A stretch of 31,535 nucleotides of DNA from an uncultured bacterium. GTDB lineage: Bacteria; Bacillota; Clostridia; Lachnospirales; Lachnospiraceae. A model generated the notes under the pieces. The model was not told the DNA's origin, did not search any database, and was given only the letters and a program-made list of their open reading frames with translations. How positions within the stretch are numbered: the stretch's first letter is position 1; every line of letters starts with the position of its first letter. Of the stretch, positions 22,909 to 31,535 are shown piece after piece. The stretch is taken from contig CAJMNU010000007.1 in NCBI GenBank assembly GCA_905214855.1, positions 1-31,535 on the forward strand, in the 5' to 3' direction. The position numbers and the translations under genes were made by a program.

Positions 22909-23670
22909 ATGCTGACAAAGAGAATTATCCCCTGTCTGGATGTAAAAAATGGAAGAGTGGTAAAAGGTGTACAATTTGTCAAATTACAGGATGCCGGTGA
23001 CCCCGTGGAGACTGCAAAAGCATATGATGCAGCAGGAGCGGATGAGTTGGTGTTTTTGGATATCACCGCATCCAGTGATGGAAGAAATACTGTGGTAGAT
23101 ATGGTACGCCGTGTAGCAGAACAGGTCTTTATTCCATTTACTGTAGGAGGCGGCATCCGTACACTGGAAGATTTTAAGATTCTTCTTCGGGAAGGAGCGG
23201 ATAAGATTTCTGTGAATTCTGCGGCAATTGATAGACCAATGCTGATCGCTGAGGCAGCAGCAAAGTTTGGTCGTCAATGTGTTGTTGTGGCGATTGATGC
23301 CAAAAGAAGATCAGATGGAAGTGGCTGGAATATTTATAAGCATGGAGGACGTTTGGATACGGGAATCGATGCTTTATGGTGGGCAAAGGAAGCTGAGAGA
23401 CTTGGAGCAGGGGAGATTCTTTTGACCAGCATGGATTGTGATGGGACAAAAGCCGGATATGACAATGAGTTGACAAGAGCTATTGCAGATGCTGTTACTA
23501 TCCCAGTTATTGCATCAGGGGGAGCTGGGAAACTGGAACACTTTTATGAGACTCTGACGCAAGGGGGAGCAGATGCAGCGCTTGCGGCTTCTTTGTTCCA
23601 TTATAAAGAGCTGGAAATTCGAGAAGTGAAACAATATCTAAAAGAAAAAGGAGTTCCGGTGAGATTATAA
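22909..23670 (+). CDS. hisF: HisF, cyclase subunit of imidazole glycerol phosphate synthase
   Basis: A 253-aa (beta-alpha)8 barrel that makes IGP and AICAR from PRFAR with ammonia from HisH. From ATG 22909 the catalytic aspartates fall at D11 (IIPCLDV) and D130 (VVAID), exactly as numbered in T. maritima HisF. The upstream ATG at 22903 would sit on the AGGAGGA site, so 22909 is preferred. Both phosphate-binding halves are visible ([24 protein letters not shown]). It starts 2 nt after the hisH stop codon. A repeat with IS605-like right-end features follows 33 nt after its stop. Confidence 0.96.
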   Translation: MLTKRIIPCLDVKNGRVVKGVQFVKLQDAGDPVETAKAYDAAGADELVFLDITASSDGRNTVVDMVRRVAEQVFIPFTVGGGIRTLEDFKILLREGADKISVNSAAIDRPMLIAEAAAKFGRQCVVVAIDAKRRSDGSGWNIYKHGGRLDTGIDALWWAKEAERLGAGEILLTSMDCDGTKAGYDNELTRAIADAVTIPVIASGGAGKLEHFYETLTQGGADAALAASLFHYKELEIREVKQYLKEKGVPVRL

Positions 23671-23703
23671 ATTTTTCTAAAAAAAGAGAAAAACATGGAT
23701 GAT

Positions 23704-23754
23704 TATCCAATGTGTCGTAAATCCCCTTGCTTTAGCTGTGGGGAGTGTCAAATA
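23704..23754 (+). repeat. Repeat copy B, IS200/IS605-like right-end remnant
   Basis: Partner of the repeat at 16670-16718: TATCCAATGTGTCGT, a CCCC...GGGG hairpin containing GCTTTAGC, then GGGGAGTGTCAA. It lies in the hisF-ung gap on the same strand as copy A. The frame shared with copy A ends at a TAG right after GTCAAA. No left end was identified. Confidence 0.5.
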
Positions 23755-23805
23755 GGATATAAATATGGTTGAACATGTTAAATATACTTATGGAGGTAAG
23801 AAAAT

Positions 23806-24486
23806 ATGGGAGCAATTGATAATGATTGGCTGGAACCACTGAAACCTGAGTTTTCCAAGCCATACTATAAAACCTTATATGAAACCATTAAAAGTGAGTA
23901 TGAAACTAAACAGATCTTTCCGAATTCGGAAGATATTTTCAATGCATTTCAGCTGACACCTCTTGCTAATGTGAAAGTAGTTATTTTGGGACAGGATCCC
24001 TATCATAATGTAGGTCAGGCACATGGACTTTGTTTTTCTGTGAAGCCGGATGTAGAGATTCCACCCTCTCTAGTCAATATTTATCAGGAATTGCATGATG
24101 ATCTGGGGTGTTATATTCCTAACAATGGTTATCTGGTCAAATGGGCAAAACAAGGCGTTCTAATGCTCAATACAGTACTTACTGTGAGAGCGCATATGGC
24201 AAATTCCCATCGTGGACTGGGATGGGAACAGTTTACAGATGCTGCGATTCGGGTTCTGAACGAGCAGGATAGACCCATTGTTTTTATCTTGTGGGGAAAG
24301 CCGGCACAGAGCAAAAAGGCAATGTTAAGTAATACAAAGCATCTTATTTTGGAAGCACCACATCCAAGTCCTTTGTCTGCATACAGAGGATTTTTCGGAA
24401 GTAAACCATTCAGCAAAACAAATGCATTTTTGGAAGCAAATGGAATTAAGCCGATTGACTGGCAGATTGAAAATGTACAGAGATAG
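23806..24486 (+). CDS. ung: Uracil-DNA glycosylase, family 1
   Basis: A 226-aa base-excision repair enzyme that removes uracil from DNA. Water-activating motif GQDPYHN (D64), uracil-pocket region with AHGLCFSV, and the leucine-loop motif HPSPLSAYRGFFG (H186). Length and order match UNG family 1. GGAGGTAAG precedes the ATG. uppP begins 14 nt downstream and is probably co-transcribed. No phage genes are nearby, so this is the housekeeping copy. Confidence 0.97.
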   Translation: MGAIDNDWLEPLKPEFSKPYYKTLYETIKSEYETKQIFPNSEDIFNAFQLTPLANVKVVILGQDPYHNVGQAHGLCFSVKPDVEIPPSLVNIYQELHDDLGCYIPNNGYLVKWAKQGVLMLNTVLTVRAHMANSHRGLGWEQFTDAAIRVLNEQDRPIVFILWGKPAQSKKAMLSNTKHLILEAPHPSPLSAYRGFFGSKPFSKTNAFLEANGIKPIDWQIENVQR

Positions 24487-24500
24487 GGGAAAAAGAAAAA

Positions 24501-25346
24501 ATGGATTTTATTGAGACTCTGAAGATCATTGTTTTGGGTTTGGTTGAGGGGTTCACAGAATGGCTGCCGATCAGCAGTACCGGTCATTTGATCTTGGTAG
24601 AAGAACTGATCCCTTTAAATCAGCCTCAGGCATATATTGATATGTTTGAAGTGGTAGTTCAGCTGGGAGCTATTTTAGCTGTTGTAGTTTTGTATTTCCA
24701 TAGGCTGAACCCATTTGATTCCCGAAAAACGCCTAGACAGAGGAGAGGAACGCTCCACTTATGGATCAAAATTTTGATTGCATGTCTGCCCGCAGCAGTC
24801 ATAGGTTTGTTAGCAGACGATTTTTTACATGAACATTTATATAATCCATGGGTAGTTGCAACAGCATTGATCATATATGGAGTATTGTTTATTGTGTTGG
24901 AGAGACGTAATGCCCATACAAAGTTTATTATTACAAGAACAGGACAGATCACCTATCAGACCGCTCTTTTGATCGGCTGTATTCAGCTTTTAGCTTTGAT
25001 CCCAGGAACATCGAGATCAGGATCTACCATTTTAGGTGCTATGTTAATTGGATGTTCCAGAGGAGTGGCAGCTGAGTTCTCTTTTTTCCTTGGGATTCCT
25101 GTTATGTTTGGGGCAAGTTTTCTCGAAATTATAAAGTATATTGCAAGTGATGCTGTTTTTACTGCACCTCAGATTTTCTATATGATTCTTGGAATGATAG
25201 TAGCATTCTCTGTTTCTGTCTGCTCTATTAAGTTTTTGATGACTTATATCAAACAAAATGATTTTAAAGTATTTGGATATTATAGGATTATTCTTGGTGT
25301 GATCGTACTCATATACTTTGGAGTGCGTACAGCATTAAAAATATAA
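24501..25346 (+). CDS. uppP: Undecaprenyl-diphosphatase (UppP/BacA)
   Basis: A 281-aa polytopic membrane enzyme that recycles the cell-wall lipid carrier by dephosphorylating undecaprenyl diphosphate; overproduction gives bacitracin resistance in other bacteria. The (E/Q)xxxE motif is EGFTE (E16, E20) followed by WLPISSTGHL; the second active-site motif, GTSRSGST, is in the later half. About eight hydrophobic segments are apparent. AGGGGAA precedes the ATG. It follows ung by 14 nt and ends before a bidirectional terminator. Confidence 0.96.
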   Translation: MDFIETLKIIVLGLVEGFTEWLPISSTGHLILVEELIPLNQPQAYIDMFEVVVQLGAILAVVVLYFHRLNPFDSRKTPRQRRGTLHLWIKILIACLPAAVIGLLADDFLHEHLYNPWVVATALIIYGVLFIVLERRNAHTKFIITRTGQITYQTALLIGCIQLLALIPGTSRSGSTILGAMLIGCSRGVAAEFSFFLGIPVMFGASFLEIIKYIASDAVFTAPQIFYMILGMIVAFSVSVCSIKFLMTYIKQNDFKVFGYYRIILGVIVLIYFGVRTALKI

Positions 25347-25469
25347 ATATACTGTGTATTATAATAAAATACAAAACATGTTTGCTTTGAAAAGATAGTA
25401 AGATGGGATACAGAATTTAGGAAGACCCCAAAAGAAGATAAAAAGAATATAAAGATCAAAAAGAGGAAG

Positions 25470-25509
25470 AAAAGATGCAATCTTTAGGCAGATGCATCTT
25501 TTCTTTTTT
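25470..25509. terminator. Bidirectional terminator between uppP and the activase gene
   Basis: AAAAGATGCA (25470-25479) and TGCATCTTTT (25493-25502) form a perfect 10-bp stem, followed by CTTTTTT on the plus side. On the minus side the stem is followed by TTCCTCTTTTT. Confidence 0.88.
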
Positions 25510-25523
25510 GTGTTAATCAGACT

Positions 25524-28500
25524 TTATTTAGAAAGATTTTTCTGGGCAGTTGCAAGCATCAATTTGATTCGATTCAGCTGATTGACCTCGCTGGCACCAG
25601 GGTCATAGTCCACAGCAATGATATTGGCGTCTGGATGTGTCTTCCTTAATTCTTTGATAACACCCTTTCCTACAATGTGATTAGGTAGACATCCAAAAGG
25701 CTGTGTGCAAACAATATTTGGAGTGCCAGTTTCAATGAGTTCCAGCATTTCTCCTGTCAAAAACCATCCTTCACCTGTCTGATTGCCAATAGAGACAAAA
25801 TCAGATGCCATGGAGGCGAGATGGCTGATTGGGGACGGAGGAATAAAATGACGGCTTCGAATCAGCTCTTTTCTGGCTGTTTTTCTCATAAATTCTAAGA
25901 GAGAAATACCAATATTGCAAAGGCGTGCTGTAGAAGGACTTCCACCTAGATTTTCTGCTTTGAAATTGCTATTATAAAAACAATACATTAAAAAGTCCAG
26001 TAAATCAGGCATGACTGCCTCTGCACCTTCTGACTCCAGTAATTCCACAATGTGATTATTAGCAAGAGGAGAAAATTTTACAAGAATCTCCCCAACGATG
26101 CCAACACGCGGTTTTTTGATATCAATGCGTTCTAACTGGTCAAAATCGCGGATAATGCCCCTGATATCTTTCTGAAATTCCATCATATTGGCATTGCGTT
26201 TGGACAGTGCTTTGATACAGCGTTTTTCCCAGATTTTATGAAGGTTGTTCGCAGATCCGGCGACTTTTTCATAAGGTCTTGTCGCATAGAGGACACGCAT
26301 AAAAACATCTCCATACACAATTGCCTGCATTGCTTTGATCAAAAGAGGAACTGTGATGTGGAAACCTTCATTTGTTTCCATGTTATTGGCATTGACAGAA
26401 ATCACGGGGATTTGTTTCATACCAGCTTTTTCAAGAGCACGGCGGATAAAACCAATATAATTGGAAGCACGGCAGCCACCGCCGGTTTGTGTCATAAAGA
26501 CTGCGGTGTGATCCAAATCGTATTTACCAGATAACAGAGCTTCCATAATCTGCCCTACAACGATGAGTGAAGGATAGCAGGCATCGTTATTGACAAACTT
26601 CAGACCTGTATCAATGGCAGAATGGCTGGCATTTTGCAGTACTTCGATCTGATATCCAAAAGAACGGATTGCAGGTTCTAAAAGATTAAAGTGGATAGGA
26701 GACATCTGTGGACAGAGGATGGTATAAGTTTTTTTCATCTCTTTGGTGAATTCTACTCTTTGGTAAGAGCTGGAGATCACTTTTCTTGTATAGTGTTTCT
26801 GTTCTCGGACACGAAGTGCAGAGATCAGGGAACGGATCCGGATTCTGGCAGCTCCCAGATTATTGACTTCATCAATTTTTAAAACAGTATAAATTTTGCC
26901 AGAACTGGTCAAAATATCATTGACCTGATCTGTAGTGACTGCATCCAGCCCACAGCCGAATGAATTTAACTGGATCATGTCCAGATTGTTCTGATGTTTT
27001 ACAAAACTTGCAGCAGCATATAATCTGGAGTGATAAGTCCACTGGTCAGTGACAATGGTTGGTCTGTCTACTTTTCCAAGATGTGCAATAGAATCTTCTG
27101 TCAGAACAGCAAATCCATAGGATGTGATCAGCTCAGGGATTCCATGATTGATCTCAGGGTCCACATGATAAGGACGACCGGCAAGAACAATACCATTGTG
27201 ACCGGTTTCTTTCATATAACGAAGGGTTTCTTCTCCTTTTTTCTGGATATCTGTGTGACTTGCCTGCATTTCAGTCCATGCCATATGCGCAGCGTTTTTT
27301 ACTTCTTCAGCGGTAATCTGGAATTCTTTGCCAAAATAGTCAATGAGACGTTTGCTGAGCAACTCTTCATTAGTAAATGCAAGAAACGGATTCAGGAAAC
27401 GAACATGCTGCTCTGTCAATTCTTCCATGTTATTTTTAATGTTTTCTGCATAAGAAGTTACAATAGGGCAGTTATAGTGGTTTCCACTTTGTGGGTCTTC
27501 CTGACGTTCATAAGGAATACAAGGATAAAAAATAGTTTTGATTCCCTGTTTGATGAGCCATGATACATGACCATGAACGAGTTTTGCTGGATAGCATTCT
27601 GATTCACTTGGAATGGATTCGATGCCAAGTTCATAGAGTTTACGGCTGGAACTTGGAGAAAGAACAATGCTAAAACCAAGCTGCTTGAAGAAAACAGCCC
27701 AAAATGGGAAGTTTTCATACATGTTTAAAACACGCGGAATACCAATTGTGCCGCGGAATGCAAGATCTTGAGTCAGCGGTTCATAATCAAAGATGCGATG
27801 ATATTTATAGTCAAACAGATTTGGAATCTGTTCTTTGTTTTTTTCTTTTCCAAGTCCACGTTCACATCGGTTGCCAGATACAAACTGCCTTCTGCCTCCA
27901 AAATGATTGATCGTGAGCAAACAGTGGTTGGTACAGCCTTTACAGCGTGCCATAGATGTAGTGTATTTTAAGGTTAAGATTTTTTCCATTGGCAGCATGG
28001 AAGTAACCTTTGAGGCAGAATACCGTTCTCTTGCAACCAATGCCGCACCAAAAGCACCCATAATACCAGCAATGTCAGGGCGTACAGCTTCACATCCTGC
28101 AATGCGCTCAAAACTACGCAAAACGGCATCGTTGTAAAATGTTCCTCCCTGAACAACGACATGTTTTCCAAGATCTTTTGGTCCTGTGATCTTAATTACC
28201 TTATATAATGCATTTTTGATAACAGAGTAGGCAAGACCGGCAGAGATATCTGCCACTGTAGCGCCTTCTTTTTGGGCTTGTTTCACATTGGAGTTCATGA
28301 ATACGGTACAACGGCTTCCAAGATCAATAGGGTTTTGTGCAAACAGAGCTTCTTTTGCAAAATCCTGAACACTAAAATTGAGCGATTTGGCAAATGTTTC
28401 AATAAAAGAGCCGCAGCCAGACGAACATGCTTCATTTAACTGGACACTGTCAACAACTTTATTTTTAATACGGATGCATTTCATATCCTGTCCGCCGATA

Positions 28501-29756
28501 TCCAGGATACAGTCCACATTGGGATTGAAAAAGGCAGCTGCATAATAATGAGATACGGTTTCTACCTCTCCCTCATCTAACATCAGGGCAGATTTGAGGA
28601 GTGCCTCACCATAACCGGTAGAACAGGAGTAAACAATGTGGGCATCTTTAGGTAAAAGACCATGGATCTCTGTCATGGCACGGATCGCTGTACCAAGAGG
28701 ATTACCATCATTGTTGGAGTAAAAGGAATACAGAAGAGAGCCATCCTCACCTACCAGTGCTACTTTTGTCGTTGTAGAACCAGCGTCAATTCCAAGATAA
28801 CAATTACCAGAATAGGAGGAGAGATCTCCTTTTTTTACGCAATGCTTGTGATGGCGTTCTAGAAAAGCTACATAGTCTTCCTGATCTCGAAAGAGAGGTT
28901 CAATACGCTGAACTTCTGATTGCATATGAATACCATGTTTCAGTTGATCGATCAGAGACTGTAAGGCAACTGGATCATTGCCTGCTGCGGAATTTAAGGC
29001 AGCACCGATTGCGGCAAACAGATGAGAGTGTTCAGGAGCGATCACTTCATCTGGAGAAAGGTTCAAAGTCCGTATAAATGCTTGTTTTAATTCTGAGAGG
29101 AAGTGCAGTGGACCTCCTAAAAATGCAACATGACCTCTGATTGGTTTCCCACATGCAAGACCACTGATAGTCTGATTGACAACAGCTTGAAAAATCGATG
29201 CAGAGAGATCTTCTTTAGTTGCACCTTCGTTGATCAGAGGCTGGATATCCGTTTTTGCAAAAACACCACATCGGGCTGCGATCGGATAGATAGCTTTATA
29301 ATTTTTGGCATACTCATTCAGTCCCATAGCATCTGTCTGTAAAAGACCAGCCATCTGATCAATAAAAGATCCGGTTCCTCCAGCACAGATTCCATTCATA
29401 CGCTGATCAATACCACCTGTTAAATAGATGATCTTGGCATCCTCTCCGCCAAGTTCAATTGCTACATCCGTCTGAGGGGCATAGTCCTCAATGGTAGAAG
29501 CAACCGCCACAACTTCCTGAATAAAAGGAACATGCAGGTGTTTGGACAAGGCCAGACCACCGGATCCTGTAATAGATGAAAAAACGGTGATATCACCTAA
29601 CTGTTCATATGCTTTCGATAACAGGGAAGCTAGGGTATCCTGAATATTGGCATAATGACGTTCATAGTCAGAAAATAAGATGGCATTGCTGTCATCCAGA
29701 ATGGATATCTTCACTGTAGTAGAACCAATGTCAATTCCTAATTTATAGTTTTTCAT
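25524..29756 (-). CDS. Giant acyl-CoA dehydratase activase-related protein (two ASKHA domains plus HgdB-like part)
   Basis: A 1410-aa cytoplasmic protein of the 2-hydroxyglutaryl-CoA dehydratase activase superfamily, in which ATP hydrolysis drives electron injection into an Fe-S partner. First BadF/HgdC-type ATPase domain: [10 protein letters not shown] (7-16), GGEDAK, C124 in ICAGGTGSF and C163 in ARCGVFAK. Second: [10 protein letters not shown] (322-331), GGQDMKC, C444 in [11 protein letters not shown] and C483 in SRCTVFMNS. So both copies keep the two Cys that hold the bridging 4Fe-4S cluster in HgdC dimers. A Cys motif (CKGCTNHC, about 605-612, with a later C631) leads into a DUF2229-like region and an HgdB-like C-terminal half with [18 protein letters not shown] and [10 protein letters not shown]. 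Such proteins are common and conserved in Clostridia, without a known substrate. AAGGA precedes the ATG; single-gene unit with its own promoter. Confidence 0.9.
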   Translation of the reverse strand: MKNYKLGIDIGSTTVKISILDDSNAILFSDYERHYANIQDTLASLLSKAYEQLGDITVFSSITGSGGLALSKHLHVPFIQEVVAVASTIEDYAPQTDVAIELGGEDAKIIYLTGGIDQRMNGICAGGTGSFIDQMAGLLQTDAMGLNEYAKNYKAIYPIAARCGVFAKTDIQPLINEGATKEDLSASIFQAVVNQTISGLACGKPIRGHVAFLGGPLHFLSELKQAFIRTLNLSPDEVIAPEHSHLFAAIGAALNSAAGNDPVALQSLIDQLKHGIHMQSEVQRIEPLFRDQEDYVAFLERHHKHCVKKGDLSSYSGNCYLGIDAGSTTTKVALVGEDGSLLYSFYSNNDGNPLGTAIRAMTEIHGLLPKDAHIVYSCSTGYGEALLKSALMLDEGEVETVSHYYAAAFFNPNVDCILDIGGQDMKCIRIKNKVVDSVQLNEACSSGCGSFIETFAKSLNFSVQDFAKEALFAQNPIDLGSRCTVFMNSNVKQAQKEGATVADISAGLAYSVIKNALYKVIKITGPKDLGKHVVVQGGTFYNDAVLRSFERIAGCEAVRPDIAGIMGAFGAALVARERYSASKVTSMLPMEKILTLKYTTSMARCKGCTNHCLLTINHFGGRRQFVSGNRCERGLGKEKNKEQIPNLFDYKYHRIFDYEPLTQDLAFRGTIGIPRVLNMYENFPFWAVFFKQLGFSIVLSPSSSRKLYELGIESIPSESECYPAKLVHGHVSWLIKQGIKTIFYPCIPYERQEDPQSGNHYNCPIVTSYAENIKNNMEELTEQHVRFLNPFLAFTNEELLSKRLIDYFGKEFQITAEEVKNAAHMAWTEMQASHTDIQKKGEETLRYMKETGHNGIVLAGRPYHVDPEINHGIPELITSYGFAVLTEDSIAHLGKVDRPTIVTDQWTYHSRLYAAASFVKHQNNLDMIQLNSFGCGLDAVTTDQVNDILTSSGKIYTVLKIDEVNNLGAARIRIRSLISALRVREQKHYTRKVISSSYQRVEFTKEMKKTYTILCPQMSPIHFNLLEPAIRSFGYQIEVLQNASHSAIDTGLKFVNNDACYPSLIVVGQIMEALLSGKYDLDHTAVFMTQTGGGCRASNYIGFIRRALEKAGMKQIPVISVNANNMETNEGFHITVPLLIKAMQAIVYGDVFMRVLYATRPYEKVAGSANNLHKIWEKRCIKALSKRNANMMEFQKDIRGIIRDFDQLERIDIKKPRVGIVGEILVKFSPLANNHIVELLESEGAEAVMPDLLDFLMYCFYNSNFKAENLGGSPSTARLCNIGISLLEFMRKTARKELIRSRHFIPPSPISHLASMASDFVSIGNQTGEGWFLTGEMLELIETGTPNIVCTQPFGCLPNHIVGKGVIKELRKTHPDANIIAVDYDPGASEVNQLNRIKLMLATAQKNLSK

Positions 29757-29804
29757 ATCCTTACTTCCTTTGTATAAATTCTTTTTACAAAAAACAACGT
29801 ACTT

Positions 29805-29833
29805 ATTATACTACTGATAAGAAAAGAGTACAA
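29805..29833 (-). promoter_or_regulatory. Promoter of the activase gene
   Basis: On the minus strand: TTGTAC (29833-29828), 17-nt spacer, TATAAT (29810-29805), giving a leader of about 40 nt. Confidence 0.72.
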
Positions 29834-29931
29834 TGAACAGATTCACACAAAATGATGAGAAATATGAAAAAAATCAAGGTTTTTTTTAACATAATCTTTA
29901 GTATAAAAACCAAGAAAAAAGTAGAGAACTG

Positions 29932-29960
29932 TTGGAAAAATGAAAAATAGAGCCTATAAT
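29932..29960 (+). promoter_or_regulatory. Upstream promoter of the rhomboid-like gene
   Basis: TTGGAA (29932-29937), 17-nt spacer, TATAAT (29955-29960). The -10 lies in the near-palindrome CCTATA-A-TATAGG (29953-29965), a possible operator. Confidence 0.45.
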
Positions 29961-29993
29961 ATAGGGAGAAGAATGAAAAAAAATGGAAATGAT

Positions 29994-30022
29994 TTGACAA
30001 ACCCCTTGCTCACTTTTATAAT
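29994..30022 (+). promoter_or_regulatory. Consensus sigma-A promoter of the rhomboid-like gene
   Basis: TTGACA (29994-29999), 17-nt spacer, TATAAT (30017-30022): a full match to the consensus at both boxes. It predicts strong constitutive expression, with a ~50-nt leader. Confidence 0.9.
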
Positions 30023-30078
30023 GTAAAATCGAGGATACTTACAAAAACCTGCAAAAAATATGAAAAAAGGATGATATT

Positions 30079-30969
30079 ATGAATTTTCTAAACAAATTGG
30101 AACGGAAATTTGGACGATTTGCCATTCCGAATTTAATGTACTATATTGTGGTGATGTATATAGCCGGTTTTGTGATTCGTCTGTTGAACCCGAGCTTTTA
30201 TATGAAATATTTATGTCTTGCGCCTGGCATGGTGATTGAAAAGTTACAGATTTGGCGTATTTTTACATTTCTGTTATGGCCTCCTGTAGATAGTGGGGGA
30301 ACATTTTCGCTTATCATTTTTAACTTTTTTATGATATATCTGTATTATTCTTTAGGAAATACCTTGGAGAGAGTGTGGGGAACATTCCGTTTTAATCTGT
30401 ATTTTCTGATCGGGATATTGGGAACGATCTTGGCTTCCTTCCTTTTATATTTTTTGACAGGCAATAATTATATCTTAAGTACACAATATTTAAATGCCTC
30501 TTTATTTTTGGCGTTTGCAGTAATGTTTCCGGAAATGCAGTTTTATTTGTATGGAATTCTTCCGATCAAAGCCAAATGGCTTGGGATTTTTGATGGTGTA
30601 GTTTTTCTTTTGAGTCTGATCGTAGGAAATTGGGCAACCAGAGTGGAGATCTTAGTATCTCTGGCAAACTTCCTGCTGTTTTTTGCATGGAGCAGAAATT
30701 ATAAGCACATCAGTCCAAAGACAGTAAAAACCCGTCAAGTATATCAGGCGAAAATGAAAGCAGCTTCCTCTGCTGGACCACACCATAAATGTGCGGTTTG
30801 TGGAAGAACAGAAAAAGATGGGGAAGATCTTGAATTTCGATATTGCTCAAAATGTGAGGGCAGTTTCGAATACTGTCAGGATCATTTATATACACACAAG
30901 CATGTAACAAAGGCAGCATTGCTAGGGGAAGAACAACAGGAAAATTCTCAAGAAATCAAAGAAGAGTAG
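30079..30969 (+). CDS. Rhomboid-like membrane protein with C-terminal zinc-binding tail
   Basis: A 296-aa protein with about six hydrophobic segments (residues ~20-215), then a basic linker and a Cys/His-rich tail (HHKCAVCGRTEKDGE... YCSKCEGSFEYCQDHLYTHKH), with enough Cys and His for one or two zinc sites. The membrane part resembles rhomboid/derlin-type proteins: long WRIFTFLLWP loop region, TLERVWGTFRFNLYFL and a segment LNASLFLAFAV where proteases have GxSG. The Gly residues around the Ser and the partner His in the last helix are not seen, so proteolysis is doubtful. AAAAAGG precedes the ATG. Strong tandem promoters drive it; pyruvate kinase follows 73 nt later. Role unknown; a membrane chaperone-like or substrate-binding pseudoprotease is possible. 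Confidence 0.68.
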   Translation: MNFLNKLERKFGRFAIPNLMYYIVVMYIAGFVIRLLNPSFYMKYLCLAPGMVIEKLQIWRIFTFLLWPPVDSGGTFSLIIFNFFMIYLYYSLGNTLERVWGTFRFNLYFLIGILGTILASFLLYFLTGNNYILSTQYLNASLFLAFAVMFPEMQFYLYGILPIKAKWLGIFDGVVFLLSLIVGNWATRVEILVSLANFLLFFAWSRNYKHISPKTVKTRQVYQAKMKAASSAGPHHKCAVCGRTEKDGEDLEFRYCSKCEGSFEYCQDHLYTHKHVTKAALLGEEQQENSQEIKEE

Positions 30970-31042
30970 TTTTAAAGGGCTGGCAGGCAAAATTGGTAAA
31001 ATGTTGGGATCAAACAATGAATAAATGAAGATGGAGGAGAAC

Positions 31043-31535
31043 ATGAAGAAAACAAAAGTAATTTGTACGATGGGGCCAAACACAGATAACAGAGAGATTA
31101 TGAAAGCTCTTGCCGAGAATGGAATGGATATTGCAAGATTCAATTTTTCTCATGGAGACTATGAAGAACAGAAAGCAAGACTGGATATTTTAAAGAGCGT
31201 GCGTGAGGAGTTAGATCTGCCGATTGCTGCACTTTTGGACACAAAAGGACCAGAAATCCGTACTGGAAGACTGAAAGATGGAAAGAAAGTAACTCTGGAA
31301 TCAGGCAATACCTATACCTTGACAACAAGAGAAATTGTTGGTGATGAAAAAATTGGTCATATTAACTATGATGGATTAAATGAAGATGTTGTTCCGGGTA
31401 ACAAGATCCTGATCGATGATGGTCTGATCGAACTTCAGGTAGAAAAAGTGGAAGATACTGAGATTGTCTGCCAGATTATCAATGGTGGAGAATTAGGAGA
31501 GAGAAAGGGAGTTAATGTACCAAATGTAAGTGTAA
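31043..31535 (+). CDS. pyk: Pyruvate kinase, N-terminal part (runs off window)
   Basis: The first 164 codons of pyruvate kinase, the last ATP-forming step of glycolysis. Start at ATG 31043 after GGAGGAGA. Motifs: [10 protein letters not shown] (5-14), [10 protein letters not shown] (substrate and K+ site region), [12 protein letters not shown], and the beginning of the B domain with [10 protein letters not shown]. The reading frame is open to the last base. No separate terminator is visible after the rhomboid-like gene, so read-through from its strong promoter is possible. Confidence 0.97.
   Translation, partial: MKKTKVICTMGPNTDNREIMKALAENGMDIARFNFSHGDYEEQKARLDILKSVREELDLPIAALLDTKGPEIRTGRLKDGKKVTLESGNTYTLTTREIVGDEKIGHINYDGLNEDVVPGNKILIDDGLIELQVEKVEDTEIVCQIINGGELGERKGVNVPNVSV

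Noticed and set aside
23695..23769. 24-aa Cys-rich frame (MDDYPMCRKSPCFSCGECQ) after hisF
   Set aside because: It overlaps the repeat shared with 16670-16718, where this frame is not kept; the Cys codons come from the hairpin sequence. No ribosome binding site.
27030..27563. Open frame of 177 codons opposite the activase gene
   Set aside because: Antisense shadow inside a conserved 1410-aa protein; no start context.
31140..31328. Minus-strand frame opposite pyruvate kinase
   Set aside because: Shadow of pyk, whose motifs are unambiguous.

Overview
The window reads as a chromosomal segment of an anaerobic, low-to-mid GC Bacillota, most likely a Lachnospiraceae gut commensal. The evidence is an electron-bifurcating [FeFe]-hydrogenase locus, a giant 2-hydroxyglutaryl-CoA-dehydratase-type activase, strong AGGAGG ribosome binding sites, sigma-A promoters and a clean CcpA (cre) site. 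No rRNA, tRNA, CRISPR array or intact mobile element was found.

Layout. (1) 1-867: 3' part of a group B [FeFe] hydrogenase. (2) 1154-3885: a XpaC-like membrane protein and a TelA-family protein. (3) 3886-4657: a gene-poor stretch holding a terminator and, on the minus strand, a 30-codon reading frame with its own promoter, cre site and Shine-Dalgarno. (4) 4658-6064: a TIR-domain protein. (5) 6209-7678 (-): a PurF-like protein whose catalytic Cys is Gly. (6) 7820-7927: a possible 35-aa protein. (7) 8003-13072 (-): hydC, a GHKL ATPase, a [2Fe-2S] protein, hydB and hydA, i.e. the NADH/ferredoxin bifurcating hydrogenase. (8) 13472-16615 (+), divergent from it: two DRTGG-type proteins, an RsbW-like ATPase, a HydS-like putative sensory hydrogenase and a PHP phosphoesterase, with overlapping or nearly touching genes. 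(9) 16797-20181: an aspartate-dehydrogenase-like protein, a D-2-hydroxyacid-dehydrogenase-fold protein without the catalytic Arg/Glu/His, and a BCCT transporter. (10) 20284-21312 (-): a secreted polysaccharide deacetylase. (11) 21560-25346 (+): a degenerate sirtuin-like protein, hisH, hisF, ung and uppP. (12) 25524-29756 (-): the 1410-aa activase. (13) 30079 onward (+): a rhomboid-like membrane protein with a zinc-binding tail, then the start of pyruvate kinase.

How it fits together. Blocks 1, 7 and 8 contain three H-cluster proteins of different classes: a probably monomeric group B enzyme, the bifurcating HydA, and a HydS-like protein in which the proton-relay Cys is Ala. The HydS block looks like a hydrogen or redox sensing module facing the catalytic operon, but it has no DNA-binding protein, receiver domain or phosphoacceptor His, so its output is unclear. 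This is the best candidate here for a poorly described system.

Other points: several proteins keep a family fold but lose catalytic residues (PurF-like, 2-hydroxyacid dehydrogenase-like, sirtuin-like, rhomboid-like). Two copies of a roughly 50-bp sequence (16670-16718, 23704-23754) resemble right ends of IS200/IS605 elements. All functional statements come from reading motifs by eye; no database search was run.
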